A stretch of 11,225 nt of DNA. It comes from Pseudomonadota bacterium. Lineage in GTDB: Bacteria > Pseudomonadota > Alphaproteobacteria > Rhizobiales > Rhizobiaceae. Positions within the stretch are counted from its first letter, which is position 1. Every line of letters starts with the position of its first letter. The stretch is taken from contig JAFAGL010000106.1 in NCBI GenBank assembly GCA_023422735.1, forward strand, positions 1 through 11,225, in the 5' to 3' direction. Below the pieces are notes generated by a model. It was not told the DNA's origin. It was given only the letters and a program-made list of their open reading frames with translations, and did no database searches. A program made the translations under genes and the position numbers. Positions 1 to 7,011 of the stretch are shown here, in pieces.

Positions 1-1598
1 ATGTCCCCGCGCGCCGCGCTCATGGCGAAGACGGTGGCTGGCAACAAGCCGCCGAACCAGCCGTTGCCGATATGATATGGCAGCGACATGCCCGTGTAAC
101 GGATGCGGGTGGGGAACATTTCAACCAGGATCGCGGCGATTGGGCCGTACACCATCGTGACGTAGAGCACGAGAATGAACAGGATGCCGATCGTCATCGT
201 CCAGTTCACCGCGTCCGGATCGGCCACCATCGCATAAGCGCCGGTGGTCTCGTTTTGCACCAGCGGGTAGCCTGCATCATGCAAAGCCGAATGCACGGCA
301 TTGTTGAAGGCGGTGCCTTGTGCTGCTGCGTCCGCGCCGGCTGCCGTGGCGTCATAGGAGGTGACGGTTTCAGTGCCGACCTGAACTGTTGCCGGTGTGC
401 CGGGTGCAGCCGTCGTCACGATGTTATACGGCACCGAATTGCGGGCGAGAAAGCCCGTGGCGATGTCGCAGGACGTGGTGAATTTGGCTGTGCCGACCGG
501 GTTGAACTGGAAGGTGCAATCTCCCGGTGCGGCCGTGACCGTTGCGCGCACATTGGCCTGTGCTTCGGCGAGGGCAGGGTTGGCGGCCCATGTCAAAGCC
601 TTGAACAGCGGGAAATAGGTGACCACTGCCAATGCCAGACCGACCATGATGATCGGCTTGCGACCGACCTTGTCCGACAACCAGCCGAAAAACACGAAGA
701 AGAACGTGCCGAGCGCCAGCGCGATGGCGATCATGATGTTGACCGACTGCGCGTCGACCTTCAGCACGTTTTGCAGGAAGAACAGCGCGTAGAACTGGCC
801 CGAATACCAGACCACGGCCTGGCCGGCTGTCAGGCCGAACAGAGCCAGAAGCGCGATACGCGCATTTTTCCACTGGCCGAAGGCTTCAGACAATGGCGCT
901 TTGGAAGTCCTGCCCTCTTCCTTCATGCGTTTGAAGGCGGGCGATTCCGACAAGGTCATGCGGATCCACACCGAAATGCCGAGCAGCACCACGGAAAGCA
1001 GGAACGGCACGCGCCATCCCCATGCGGCGAAGGATTCCTTGGACATCGAGCCCTGGATGATCAGGATCACGATCAGGGACAGGAACAGGCCGAGCGTGGC
1101 CGTCGTCTGGATCCACGATGTATAAAAACCGCGCCGGTCATCAGGGGCATGTTCGGCGACATAGGTTGCTGCACCGCCATATTCGCCACCCAGTGCAAGC
1201 CCTTGAAGCATGCGCAGGATGATCAGGATGATCGGAGCGGCCATGCCGATGGTTGCCGAACCTGGAAGTATGCCGACCAGGAAGGTGGAGCCGCCCATGA
1301 TGAGGATGGTGACCAGAAAGGTGTATTTACGGCCGACGAGATCGCCGATGCGGCCGAAGACCAGAGCACCGAAAGGCCGCACGATGAAGCCGGCGGCAAA
1401 AGCAAGCAGCGCGAAAATGTTGCGCGTCGCTTCAGGATACTGGCTGAAGAAGGTCGCACCGATAAAGGCTGCGAGTGAGCCGTAAAGATAAAAATCATAC
1501 CACTCGAAAACCGTGCCGAGCGACGACGCGAAGATGACCTTGCGTTCTTCTCCCGTCATGCCGCGGCTTCGCGCCCCGGCCGATTGAGCCATTGCCAT
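1..1598 (-). CDS. MFS transporter, metabolite:H+ symporter (MHS/ProP-like) family, C-terminus cut by window edge
   Basis: This is an inner-membrane proton symporter for a small organic solute; the substrate cannot be told from sequence. The frame is open for 532 codons from ATG at 1598 to the left edge without a stop. A strong ribosome site (AGGGAGGT, minus strand, 1603-1610) sits 4 nt upstream and fixes the start. Family marks are FEWYDFYLYG (31-40), the MFS motif-A loop GRIGDLVGRKYT (82-93), the MHS-type LQGLALGGEYGGAA (131-144) and a second motif-A loop GWLSDKVGRKPI (305-316). The visible part ends in what should be helix 11, so roughly the last helix and tail lie outside. An unusual segment of about 125 residues (340-465) between two helices of the C-terminal half is Ala/Thr-rich, has Cys361 and Cys377, and is absent from E. 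coli ProP as I remember it. It probably faces the periplasm. Family assignment is secure; the substrate is unknown. Confidence 0.93.
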   Translation of the reverse strand, partial: MAMAQSAGARSRGMTGEERKVIFASSLGTVFEWYDFYLYGSLAAFIGATFFSQYPEATRNIFALLAFAAGFIVRPFGALVFGRIGDLVGRKYTFLVTILIMGGSTFLVGILPGSATIGMAAPIILIILRMLQGLALGGEYGGAATYVAEHAPDDRRGFYTSWIQTTATLGLFLSLIVILIIQGSMSKESFAAWGWRVPFLLSVVLLGISVWIRMTLSESPAFKRMKEEGRTSKAPLSEAFGQWKNARIALLALFGLTAGQAVVWYSGQFYALFFLQNVLKVDAQSVNIMIAIALALGTFFFVFFGWLSDKVGRKPIIMVGLALAVVTYFPLFKALTWAANPALAEAQANVRATVTAAPGDCTFQFNPVGTAKFTTSCDIATGFLARNSVPYNIVTTAAPGTPATVQVGTETVTSYDATAAGADAAAQGTAFNNAVHSALHDAGYPLVQNETTGAYAMVADPDAVNWTMTIGILFILVLYVTMVYGPIAAILVEMFPTRIRYTGMSLPYHIGNGWFGGLLPATVFAMSAARGD

Positions 1599-1614
1599 GG
1601 ATACCTCCCTTGTG

Positions 1615-1630
1615 CGGATGGTTTCATCCG
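1615..1630. promoter_or_regulatory. Perfect inverted repeat in the leader of the MHS transporter gene
   Basis: CGGATG-GTTT-CATCCG is a perfect 6-bp inverted repeat with a 4-nt centre. It ends 17 nt upstream of the transporter start and just behind its ribosome site. It could be a regulator's operator or a small mRNA hairpin affecting translation. No regulator gene adjoins it, and a 6-bp repeat can arise by chance. Confidence 0.3.
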
Positions 1631-1672
1631 GCCCGGTCTCCCCCCAGGCCAGTTGGTCCGCAAATCCGGTGG

Positions 1673-1701
1673 ATTATGACCCGGCTTTGCCCGTTCATCC
1701 A
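1673..1701 (-). promoter_or_regulatory. Candidate sigma70-type promoter for the MHS transporter
   Basis: On the minus strand, TGGATG (1696-1701, 3 of 6 to TTGACA) is followed after 17 nt by CATAAT (1673-1678, 5 of 6 to TATAAT). It lies about 75 nt upstream of the start at 1598. The -10 is good and the -35 weak. Confidence 0.4.
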
Positions 1702-1732
1702 TCCGGTCTTTTGGCTTATGACTTTAGTCTAA

Positions 1733-1765
1733 TTGGAGCGGCAATTTGCACGCGGTTTAAACGCG
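1733..1765 (+). promoter_or_regulatory. Candidate promoter with overlapping palindrome for the small membrane protein gene
   Basis: TTGGAG (1733-1738) and TTTAAA (1756-1761) are separated by 17 nt, giving a plausible sigma70-type promoter about 30 nt upstream of the gene at 1792. The -10 lies inside an imperfect palindrome, CGCGGTT-T-AAACGCG (1751-1765), whose centre is the 8-bp palindrome GTTTAAAC. A protein bound there would block the promoter, but this is inference from position only. Confidence 0.4.
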
Positions 1766-1791
1766 GCAGCCTGAAGGGGAGGAAGAAACCG

Positions 1792-2082
1792 ATGGACCTG
1801 CAAGCGATCGTGATTGGGCAGCTGACCGATATTTTTCGCATCGGCATGCTTGTGTTTCTGGCGTTGACGTCCCTGAACACGGCAGCTGCAACGGCGACCC
1901 GCGCCGGTCGTGCCGTGCCGCTCGTGCTCGGCGTTCTTTTCATAGCGGTGCTGATCCCGGTGACGTTTTCGCGCGAGGATCCGGATTTGCTGCCGCGCAT
2001 TCTGCTTGGTATTCCGGTCAACACCATCCTGCTGGGAGTGATCCTTGCAGCGCTGACGCTGTGGAAGCGCACCAGGAATTAA
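1792..2082 (+). CDS. Small integral membrane protein, 96 aa, function unknown
   Basis: I do not recognise this family. ATG at 1792 is chosen because a very strong ribosome site (AAGGGGAGGAAG, 1774-1785) precedes it and a candidate promoter lies in the right place. The same frame is open back to an ATG at 1597, but that start would overlap the divergent transporter gene and has no ribosome site. The protein has about three hydrophobic helices: residues 14-33 (IFRIGMLVFLALTSL region), 43-58 (VPLVLGVLFIAVLIPV) and 70-91 (ILLGIPVNTILLGVILAALTL). A charged loop containing SREDPDLLPR lies between helices two and three, and the tail KRTRN is basic. It ends 15 nt from the convergent YeiH-family gene. 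The good translation signal and membrane pattern argue for a real gene; no role can be assigned. Confidence 0.72.
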   Translation: MDLQAIVIGQLTDIFRIGMLVFLALTSLNTAAATATRAGRAVPLVLGVLFIAVLIPVTFSREDPDLLPRILLGIPVNTILLGVILAALTLWKRTRN

Positions 2083-2097
2083 GCGATTTGTTTGTCT

Positions 2098-3189
2098 TCA
2101 AGCGATGCCGAGAGCATAAATCAGGCCGAGGCTGATTGCGCCCAAAACCAGCAGCGACAACACGACCGCAGCCATGACCCGGCCTCCGGCTTTGGCAACT
2201 GTGCGCAAATCCACACCGAGGCCGAGCGCTGCCATGGCGGCCACGGTCAAAAGACCAGCCAGATGAGATGCCGGCGCAAGCAATATGTCGGGCACGAAGC
2301 CAAGCGAGCGCAAAACCGCAAGAGCCAGAAAGCCGATAACGAACCAGGGCACGAGCTGGTGCAGGGGCAGGCGCTCGGGATTCTTTGCTGCAACGCCGGT
2401 TTGAGCGCAGATCTCGCCTGTTTCGCGAAAGCGCGGTGCCAGAAATGACAGAACCACGCAAACAGGGCCCAGCATCAAAACACGCACAAGCTTCACCAAT
2501 GTACCGATCTGAATGGCCGTAGTGCCCAGCGGCGCCGCGGCTGCGATCACCTGCGGCACGGCATAAACGGTCAGTCCGGCGAGCATGCCATATTGCAGGC
2601 CGCTCAGATGCAATCCATAAGCGACCAGAGGCAGGCCGAGCACAACCGCAACGCCCAGAACGGCGGTAAAGGCAATGGAAGCTGCGACGTCCTCGCTTTT
2701 CGCGCCGATCACCGGAGCAACCGCGGCAATCGCGCTGTTGCCGCAAATCGAATTGCCGCATGCCACGAGCATGGCCATGCGTTTTGGCAGGCCAAGGGCA
2801 CGGCCGAGCGCAAAACTGGCTGCGATCGTCACGAACACTACACCGACAATGCCCAAAAGCAGCATCGGGCCAACGGCCAGAATCATTGCTCCGCTCAAGG
2901 ACGCGCCCAACAGAACCACCGCGATTTCGAGCAGGGTTTTCGCACTGAACCGGATACCCGGCAGCCAGATCGCGTCAGGCGTCCAAACGGTGCGGATCGC
3001 AGTCCCCAGCACGATCGCGATCACCAGCGCCTCAAGCCAGGTGTCGCCGAAAGTACGCTGTTCCAGATAAGCAATTCCATAGGATGCAGCTGTGACCAGG
3101 AAGCAAAGCAGCACACCGGGCGCACGGCTCGGTACTTTCTTGTCGACATCGCCGATCAAGGAAGACAAGGGCGGGAGTGTGACAGACAT
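2098..3189 (-). CDS. YeiH/YadS-family membrane protein (UPF0324, putative sulfate exporter family)
   Basis: A 363-residue inner-membrane protein with about ten hydrophobic segments, close to the usual length of E. coli YeiH (about 350). Family marks are the conserved run CGNSICGNSAIAAVAPV (144-160), KLVRVLMLGP (233-242) and ALGLGVDLR (321-329). The family (PF03601) is annotated as a putative sulfate exporter, but direct transport evidence is thin as far as I know, so the substrate should be treated as unproven. The start at 3189 gives the expected hydrophilic N-terminus (about 25 residues) before the first helix. The gene is divergent from a LysR regulator 148 nt away, the same arrangement as yeiH and yeiE in enterobacteria, which suggests the regulator controls it. 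It converges on the small membrane protein gene with only 15 nt between stops and no clear terminator between them. Confidence 0.9.
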   Translation of the reverse strand: MSVTLPPLSSLIGDVDKKVPSRAPGVLLCFLVTAASYGIAYLEQRTFGDTWLEALVIAIVLGTAIRTVWTPDAIWLPGIRFSAKTLLEIAVVLLGASLSGAMILAVGPMLLLGIVGVVFVTIAASFALGRALGLPKRMAMLVACGNSICGNSAIAAVAPVIGAKSEDVAASIAFTAVLGVAVVLGLPLVAYGLHLSGLQYGMLAGLTVYAVPQVIAAAAPLGTTAIQIGTLVKLVRVLMLGPVCVVLSFLAPRFRETGEICAQTGVAAKNPERLPLHQLVPWFVIGFLALAVLRSLGFVPDILLAPASHLAGLLTVAAMAALGLGVDLRTVAKAGGRVMAAVVLSLLVLGAISLGLIYALGIA

Positions 3190-3235
3190 TGCGCGGCTAA
3201 ACTTTTGAACGGGAAGGTTTTTTGGTGGGCCTTGC

Positions 3236-3265
3236 CTTATCCGCCTGTTATCCGTTCGGCTCCAA
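3236..3265 (-). promoter_or_regulatory. Candidate promoter of the YeiH-family gene
   Basis: On the minus strand, TTGGAG (3260-3265) and GATAAG (3236-3241, 4 of 6 to TATAAT) are 18 nt apart, about 47 nt upstream of the start at 3189. The -10 overlaps the left copy of the direct repeat at 3237-3254, and the right copy fills the spacer. A regulator bound to the repeat would therefore act directly on this promoter. Confidence 0.4.
3237..3254. repeat. Direct repeat TTATCCG x2, 11-bp phasing, in the yeiH/LysR divergent promoter region
   Basis: TTATCCG occurs exactly at 3237-3243 and 3248-3254, so the two copies lie on the same face of the DNA helix. The pair sits inside the 148-nt intergenic region shared by the YeiH-family gene and its divergent LysR gene. 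LysR proteins usually bind dyads (T-N11-A), so a direct repeat may belong to another regulator. A separate CAAT-N8-ATTG dyad lies at 3263-3278 nearby. Confidence 0.4.
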
Positions 3266-3337
3266 TGATTTATTATTGTGTGTTCGTTCGTTTTTAGCGA
3301 TCAATCGAATCGGATTTGCGACGGTAAAGGGACTGCC

Positions 3338-4201
3338 ATGACACTGGAACAGTTGCGCATCTTCATCGCGGTCGCGGAAAGTGAGCATGTCACGAATGCC
3401 GCGCGCGCTTTGAGCCTGACGCAATCAGCGGTGAGCGCCAATATCGCCGCTTTGGAAGCACGGCATGACGTGCATCTGTTTCATCGTGTGGGTCGACGCA
3501 TCGAATTGACCGAGATCGGTCGGGCTTTTCTGGCAGAAGCGCGCGATGTTCTGGCGCGCGCCGCCAGTGCGGAACAAAAGCTGGGCGAATTTGCCGGCCT
3601 TCAGCGAGGCAAGATCACGCTGGTCGCAAGCCAGACCATTGCCAGCTACTGGCTGCCACCGCATCTCGCCCGCTTTCATTCCCGCTATCCAGGCCTGGAA
3701 ATCCACTTGTCGATCGGCAACAGCGAGCAAGCCGCCGAACAGGTGCGCGATGGACGTGCCGAACTCGGTTTCATTGAAGGGCCAATCGATGACCCGGCTT
3801 TGGCGCGCTGGACAGTGGCGGAAGACGAAATGGCGCTTGTTGGACATGCGCCTGCCGATCTCCCGCATGATATTGACTGGCTGCGGTCCGTTCCATGGGT
3901 GTTTCGCGAGGAAGGCTCGGGCACACGCGCCAGCTTTGCATCGGCGCTGGCCCCGGTAGGGCTCACCCTTGAGGATCTTAATATCGTTTTGACCCTGCCT
4001 TCGAACGAGGCCGTGCGGTCGGCCGTGATGGCTGGCGCGGGTTATACGGTCATTTCGACCTTGGTGGTCGATGCCTTCTTGCGTGCCGGCACCTTGCACC
4101 GCCTCCAGTTCGATCTCGCTCCGCGGCCGTTTTATGGATTGCGGCACAAGGAGCGGTATAGCAGCCGTGCAAGCGAGGCCTTGCTTGAATGTATCGGGTG
4201 A
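3338..4201 (+). CDS. LysR-family transcriptional regulator (YeiE/CysB-like), likely regulator of the divergent YeiH-family gene
   Basis: A 287-residue LysR-type regulator of standard length. The winged helix-turn-helix is at residues 1-60, with the recognition part AARALSLTQSAVSANIAALE (21-40). The effector-binding domain runs from about 90 to 287 and includes the anion-pocket-like loop EEGSGTR (191-197), typical of the CysB/YeiE/CbbR side of the family. ATG at 3338 is chosen because it begins with the canonical MTLEQLRIF and has AAAGGGA (3326-3332) upstream. The frame is open back to an ATG at 3278, but that start would add 20 atypical residues. The position divergent from a YeiH homologue matches E. 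coli yeiE-yeiH and suggests a local regulator sensing a sulfur-related or other small anion. The effector is inference. The next operon (metNIQ) starts 170 nt downstream on the same strand with no clear terminator between. Confidence 0.93.
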   Translation: MTLEQLRIFIAVAESEHVTNAARALSLTQSAVSANIAALEARHDVHLFHRVGRRIELTEIGRAFLAEARDVLARAASAEQKLGEFAGLQRGKITLVASQTIASYWLPPHLARFHSRYPGLEIHLSIGNSEQAAEQVRDGRAELGFIEGPIDDPALARWTVAEDEMALVGHAPADLPHDIDWLRSVPWVFREEGSGTRASFASALAPVGLTLEDLNIVLTLPSNEAVRSAVMAGAGYTVISTLVVDAFLRAGTLHRLQFDLAPRPFYGLRHKERYSSRASEALLECIG

Positions 4202-4371
4202 GCCAATAGGTAAATGGCAAAGATGGCTGGCAAAGCCGTCGGAGAATGGCTGACCGATTCAACCGCGTTTTGGGTCAAGGCCGTTTCTCGCAAACCCCTT
4301 TCCGTAGGACACTATCCTTCGACTCTCGTGCAGAAAAAAGAGAATTATCTGCTATTAATTTCGGACCGACC
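4202..4371. other. metN leader region, no riboswitch recognised
   Basis: This 170-nt gap between the LysR gene and metN should hold the metNIQ promoter. I looked for SAM-II-like elements, which precede some methionine genes in alphaproteobacteria, and see no conserved core. The 3' part (about 4318-4360) is AT-rich with TTCGAC at 4318-4323 and TATTAA at 4353-4358, but no well-spaced -35/-10 pair stands out. No Rho-independent terminator for the LysR gene is visible either, so read-through from it is possible. Confidence 0.4.
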
Positions 4372-5463
4372 GTGAACGCCCATCCTCAATCATTTCTGCT
4401 GGCGGAGACTTCGCCCGCGCCGGACCCGTTGATCAAACTGCATAATGTCGAGAAGACCTATGCAGCGCGCGGCGGTACGGGCGCGGTCACCGCACTTCAT
4501 GCCATCACGCTCGACGTGCCGAAAGGTGCGATCCTCGGTGTGATCGGCCGCTCCGGTGCCGGTAAGTCAACCTTGATCCGTCTCGTCAATGGCCTTGAAC
4601 GGCCATCCAGCGGCAAGGTCATCGTCGACGGTGTTGAAATTTCCGCCTTGCCCGAAAAGGCCTTGCGGCGGGAACGTCGTGCGATCGGCATGATCTTCCA
4701 GCATTTCAACCTGCTGGCGCGCCGCACCGCCTTCGACAATGTGGCGCTGCCGCTCGAAATCGCTGGCGTATCTTCCGCCGAAATCAGGAAGCGCGTGGCA
4801 CCGCTGCTCGATCTCGTTGGCCTGTCCGACAAGGCCGATAGCTATCCGGCAGAGCTTTCGGGCGGCCAGAAGCAGCGCGTCGGCATTGCCCGCGCGCTTG
4901 CCACCAATCCGAAAGTGCTGCTTTCGGATGAAGCGACATCCGCGCTTGATCCTGAAACCACTGAGCAGATCCTGGCGCTTCTGCGCCGGGTCAATGCCGA
5001 GCTCGACATCACCACGCTCCTCATCACGCATGAAATGTCGGTGATCAAGTCGGTTGCCGACCGCGTGGCCGTGATTGATGGCGGTCGCATCGTGGAGGAG
5101 GGCACGACATTTGACCTGTTCACGCGCCCGCAACATGCCACGACGCGCTCTTTCGTGGCCTCGATTACGGGCAACGAATTGCCGGCCCATCTGGCAAGCC
5201 GCCTGAGCAGCGAGCCCAAGGCTGGTGCCAGGGCGCTTGTGCGCCTCACTTTCACCGGCGGCGATGCCAGCCAGCCATTCCTGTCTGTGCTGACGCGCAA
5301 GCTCGACATCGACCTCGGCATCATCCAGGGCAATGTCGATTATATCGGCGGCCATCCTTTCGGCACGCTGGTTATCAGCGCCGATCCGGATCGCCTCGAT
5401 GCCCTGACAGCGGCATCGCGTGAAATTGGCCTCGATGTGGAGGTGCTCGGCTATGTGGCCTGA
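4372..5463 (+). CDS. metN: Methionine ABC importer ATP-binding subunit MetN
   Basis: The cytoplasmic ATPase that powers import of methionine (L and D forms in E. coli) through MetI. The 363-residue form shows Walker A GRSGAGKST (59-67), the Q-loop glutamine 110 in MIFQHFNLL, the signature LSGGQ (162-166), Walker B KVLLSDEA (181-188, with Glu187), the D-loop SALD (190-193) and the switch histidine 220. Residues from about 283 on form the C-terminal NIL (ACT-like) domain, which in E. coli MetN binds methionine and shuts transport down when methionine is abundant. Length is near the family norm (343 in E. coli). The GTG at 4372 is chosen because the ABC domain begins about residue 20 from there and no in-frame ATG lies between 4246 and the ABC core. 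Its ribosome site is weak. An ATG at 4246 would add 42 residues with no family resemblance. metI overlaps its end. Confidence 0.95.
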   Translation: MNAHPQSFLLAETSPAPDPLIKLHNVEKTYAARGGTGAVTALHAITLDVPKGAILGVIGRSGAGKSTLIRLVNGLERPSSGKVIVDGVEISALPEKALRRERRAIGMIFQHFNLLARRTAFDNVALPLEIAGVSSAEIRKRVAPLLDLVGLSDKADSYPAELSGGQKQRVGIARALATNPKVLLSDEATSALDPETTEQILALLRRVNAELDITTLLITHEMSVIKSVADRVAVIDGGRIVEEGTTFDLFTRPQHATTRSFVASITGNELPAHLASRLSSEPKAGARALVRLTFTGGDASQPFLSVLTRKLDIDLGIIQGNVDYIGGHPFGTLVISADPDRLDALTAASREIGLDVEVLGYVA

Positions 5464-6130
5464 TGTTCTTTCCCCGCAGATCATGAATCTGCTCATCTCC
5501 TCGCTCGGCCAGACCCTTTGGATGGTTGGCGTATCCGGCCTCATCGGGTCGCTGATCGGCATTCCGCTCGGCGTGTTTCTCGCCACGAGCCGTTCGGGCG
5601 AACTGTTTGCCGCGCCTTGGGCGAACAATGTGCTGGGCCTCGTGGTCAATGCCGCGCGCTCCACGCCCTTCATCATCCTCGTGGTTGCCATCGTCCCGCT
5701 CACCCGCCTGCTCGCAGGCACCTCGATCGGCACGAAGGCCGCCATCGTGCCGCTGACGATAGCTGCCGCTCCTTTCATCGCACGCGTCATCGAAGCCGCT
5801 ATCCGTGGCGTGGATCACGGCCTCATCGAGGCTGCCCGTTCCATGGGCGCAACCCCGCTGCAGATCGTGCGCAAGGTGCTTCTCCCCGAGGCCCTCCCGG
5901 CGATCACGCTGGCGCTCACCCTGACCATTGTTTCGCTGATCGGCTATTCGGCGATGGTTGGCGCTGTTGGCGGCGGCGGTCTGGGCGATCTCGGCATCCG
6001 CTTCGGCTATCAGCGCTTCATGCCGGATGTGATGCTCACCGTCGTGCTGGTGCTGATCGTCCTCGTGCAGGGCGTCCAGAGCCTCGGCGATTTTCTGGCA
6101 CGACGTTTCGACAAACGTTCCCGTTTCTGA
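5453..6130 (+). CDS. metI: Methionine ABC importer permease MetI
   Basis: The 225-residue inner-membrane permease of the methionine importer, close to E. coli MetI (217). About five or six hydrophobic helices are visible. The ATPase-coupling EAA loop EAARSMGATPLQIVRKVLLP begins at residue 126 and contacts MetN. The glycine-rich GAVGGGGLGDLG (170-181) before the last helix is typical of this permease family. The start at 5453 lies inside the end of metN (11-nt overlap with its stop codon at 5461-5463), and GGAGGT at 5439-5444 sits 8 nt upstream. This decides the start over an in-frame ATG at 5420 that has no ribosome site. The overlap indicates translational coupling and a one-to-one supply of subunits. 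Confidence 0.95.
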   Translation: MWPDVLSPQIMNLLISSLGQTLWMVGVSGLIGSLIGIPLGVFLATSRSGELFAAPWANNVLGLVVNAARSTPFIILVVAIVPLTRLLAGTSIGTKAAIVPLTIAAAPFIARVIEAAIRGVDHGLIEAARSMGATPLQIVRKVLLPEALPAITLALTLTIVSLIGYSAMVGAVGGGGLGDLGIRFGYQRFMPDVMLTVVLVLIVLVQGVQSLGDFLARRFDKRSRF

Positions 6131-6156
6131 ACCCACTTCCAGTCAGGACCATTAAA

Positions 6157-6942
6157 ATGACCATCAAGACCCTTCTCGCCGGCCTTTCGCTCGGTCTCGC
6201 CCTCACCACCGGCGGCGCTTTCGCCGATACCTACAAGATTGGCGTCACGCCCGGCCCGCATGCCCAGATCCTCGAAGCCGTGAAGCCGCAGCTCGCGCCA
6301 AAGGGCATCGACATCGAGATCCTCGAATTCTCCGATTATGTCGTGCCGAACGAGGCGCTGAATTCCGGCGAGCTCAACGCCAATTCCTTCCAGCACCAGC
6401 CTTATCTCGACAACCAGATCAAGGATCGCGGCTACAAGATCGTGTCGGTTGCGACGACCGTGAATTTCCCGATCGGCGTTTATTCCAACAAGGTCAAGGA
6501 TATTGCCGACCTGCCGGAAGGCGCTTCGGTTGGCATCCCGAACGATCCGACCAATGGCGGTCGCGTCCTGCTGCTGCTCGCCGATAACGGCGTCATCAAG
6601 CTGCGCGAAGGGGCGGGCACGACGGCCTCCATTGCCGACATCACCGAAAACCCGAAAAACATCAAGATCGTGGAAATCGACGCTGCCCAGTTGCCGCGCA
6701 CGCTGCCGGATCTCGATGCGGCCGGCATCAATACCAATTATGCGGAGCAGGCTGGTCTTGATCCGGTCAATGACCCGATCCTGCGCGAAAGCCCGAAGGG
6801 CCCTTATGTCAATGTCATCGCCGTGCGCGAAGAAGACAAGGACGCCGACTGGGTGAAGGCGCTGGTCGAGGCCTACCATTCCGATGAAACGCGCAAATTC
6901 GTCGAAGACACGTTCAAGGGTTCGGTGCTCGCAAGCTGGTAA
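6157..6942 (+). CDS. metQ: Methionine-binding periplasmic protein MetQ (NlpA family)
   Basis: The substrate-binding protein of the methionine importer, 261 residues. A signal peptide is clear: MTIK, a hydrophobic core (5-20), and AFA-D as the likely signal peptidase I site after residue 23. There is no lipobox cysteine, so the mature protein should be a free periplasmic protein, unlike E. coli MetQ, which is a lipoprotein. NlpA-family (PF03180) marks are GVTPGPHAQILE (29-40), NANSFQHQPYLD (74-85), NDPTNGGR (129-136) and NTNYAEQAG (192-200), which line the ligand site in homologues. AGGA at 6145-6148 lies 8 nt before ATG at 6157, 26 nt after metI. It is the last gene of the operon, and a strong terminator follows after 29 nt. 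Some NlpA relatives bind other ligands, but the operon context makes methionine the best guess. Confidence 0.95.
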   Translation: MTIKTLLAGLSLGLALTTGGAFADTYKIGVTPGPHAQILEAVKPQLAPKGIDIEILEFSDYVVPNEALNSGELNANSFQHQPYLDNQIKDRGYKIVSVATTVNFPIGVYSNKVKDIADLPEGASVGIPNDPTNGGRVLLLLADNGVIKLREGAGTTASIADITENPKNIKIVEIDAAQLPRTLPDLDAAGINTNYAEQAGLDPVNDPILRESPKGPYVNVIAVREEDKDADWVKALVEAYHSDETRKFVEDTFKGSVLASW

Positions 6943-6971
6943 CAGCCGGGCTTTACCAGATCCCGTGATTG

Positions 6972-7007
6972 AAAACGCTGCCGGTCAGTTTGGCCGGCGG
7001 CGTTTTT
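6972..7007 (+). terminator. Rho-independent terminator of metNIQ, possibly shared with the convergent gene
   Basis: A 13-bp stem (AAAACGCTGCCGG, 6972-6984, with CCGGCGGCGTTTT, 6994-7006, one G-T pair) closes a 9-nt loop and runs into TTTTT (7003-7007). It lies 29 nt after the metQ stop. On the other strand the stem is followed by TTTT (its 6972-6975 arm), so it can also stop the convergent gene ending at 7012. Confidence 0.9.
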
Positions 7008-7011
7008 CGTT

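Noticed and set aside
72..1478. Long plus-strand open frame of 468 codons
   Set aside because: It is the antisense shadow of the MHS transporter. Its product is rich in His, Arg, Asp and Gln with no hydrophobic pattern or known motif.
2593..3297. Plus-strand open frame of 234 codons
   Set aside because: Antisense to the YeiH-family gene; the minus-strand reading has the family motifs and ten hydrophobic segments.
4246..4371. N-terminal extension of MetN from ATG 4246
   Set aside because: The 42 extra residues are Arg-rich and unlike any MetN, and no ribosome site precedes the ATG. Kept as unlikely alternative.
4202..4371. SAM riboswitch upstream of metN
   Set aside because: No conserved core or pseudoknot arms could be matched by eye; only a covariance search could overturn this.
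4567..5790. Minus-strand open frame of 407 codons
   Set aside because: Antisense to metN and metI, whose ABC motifs are intact on the plus strand.
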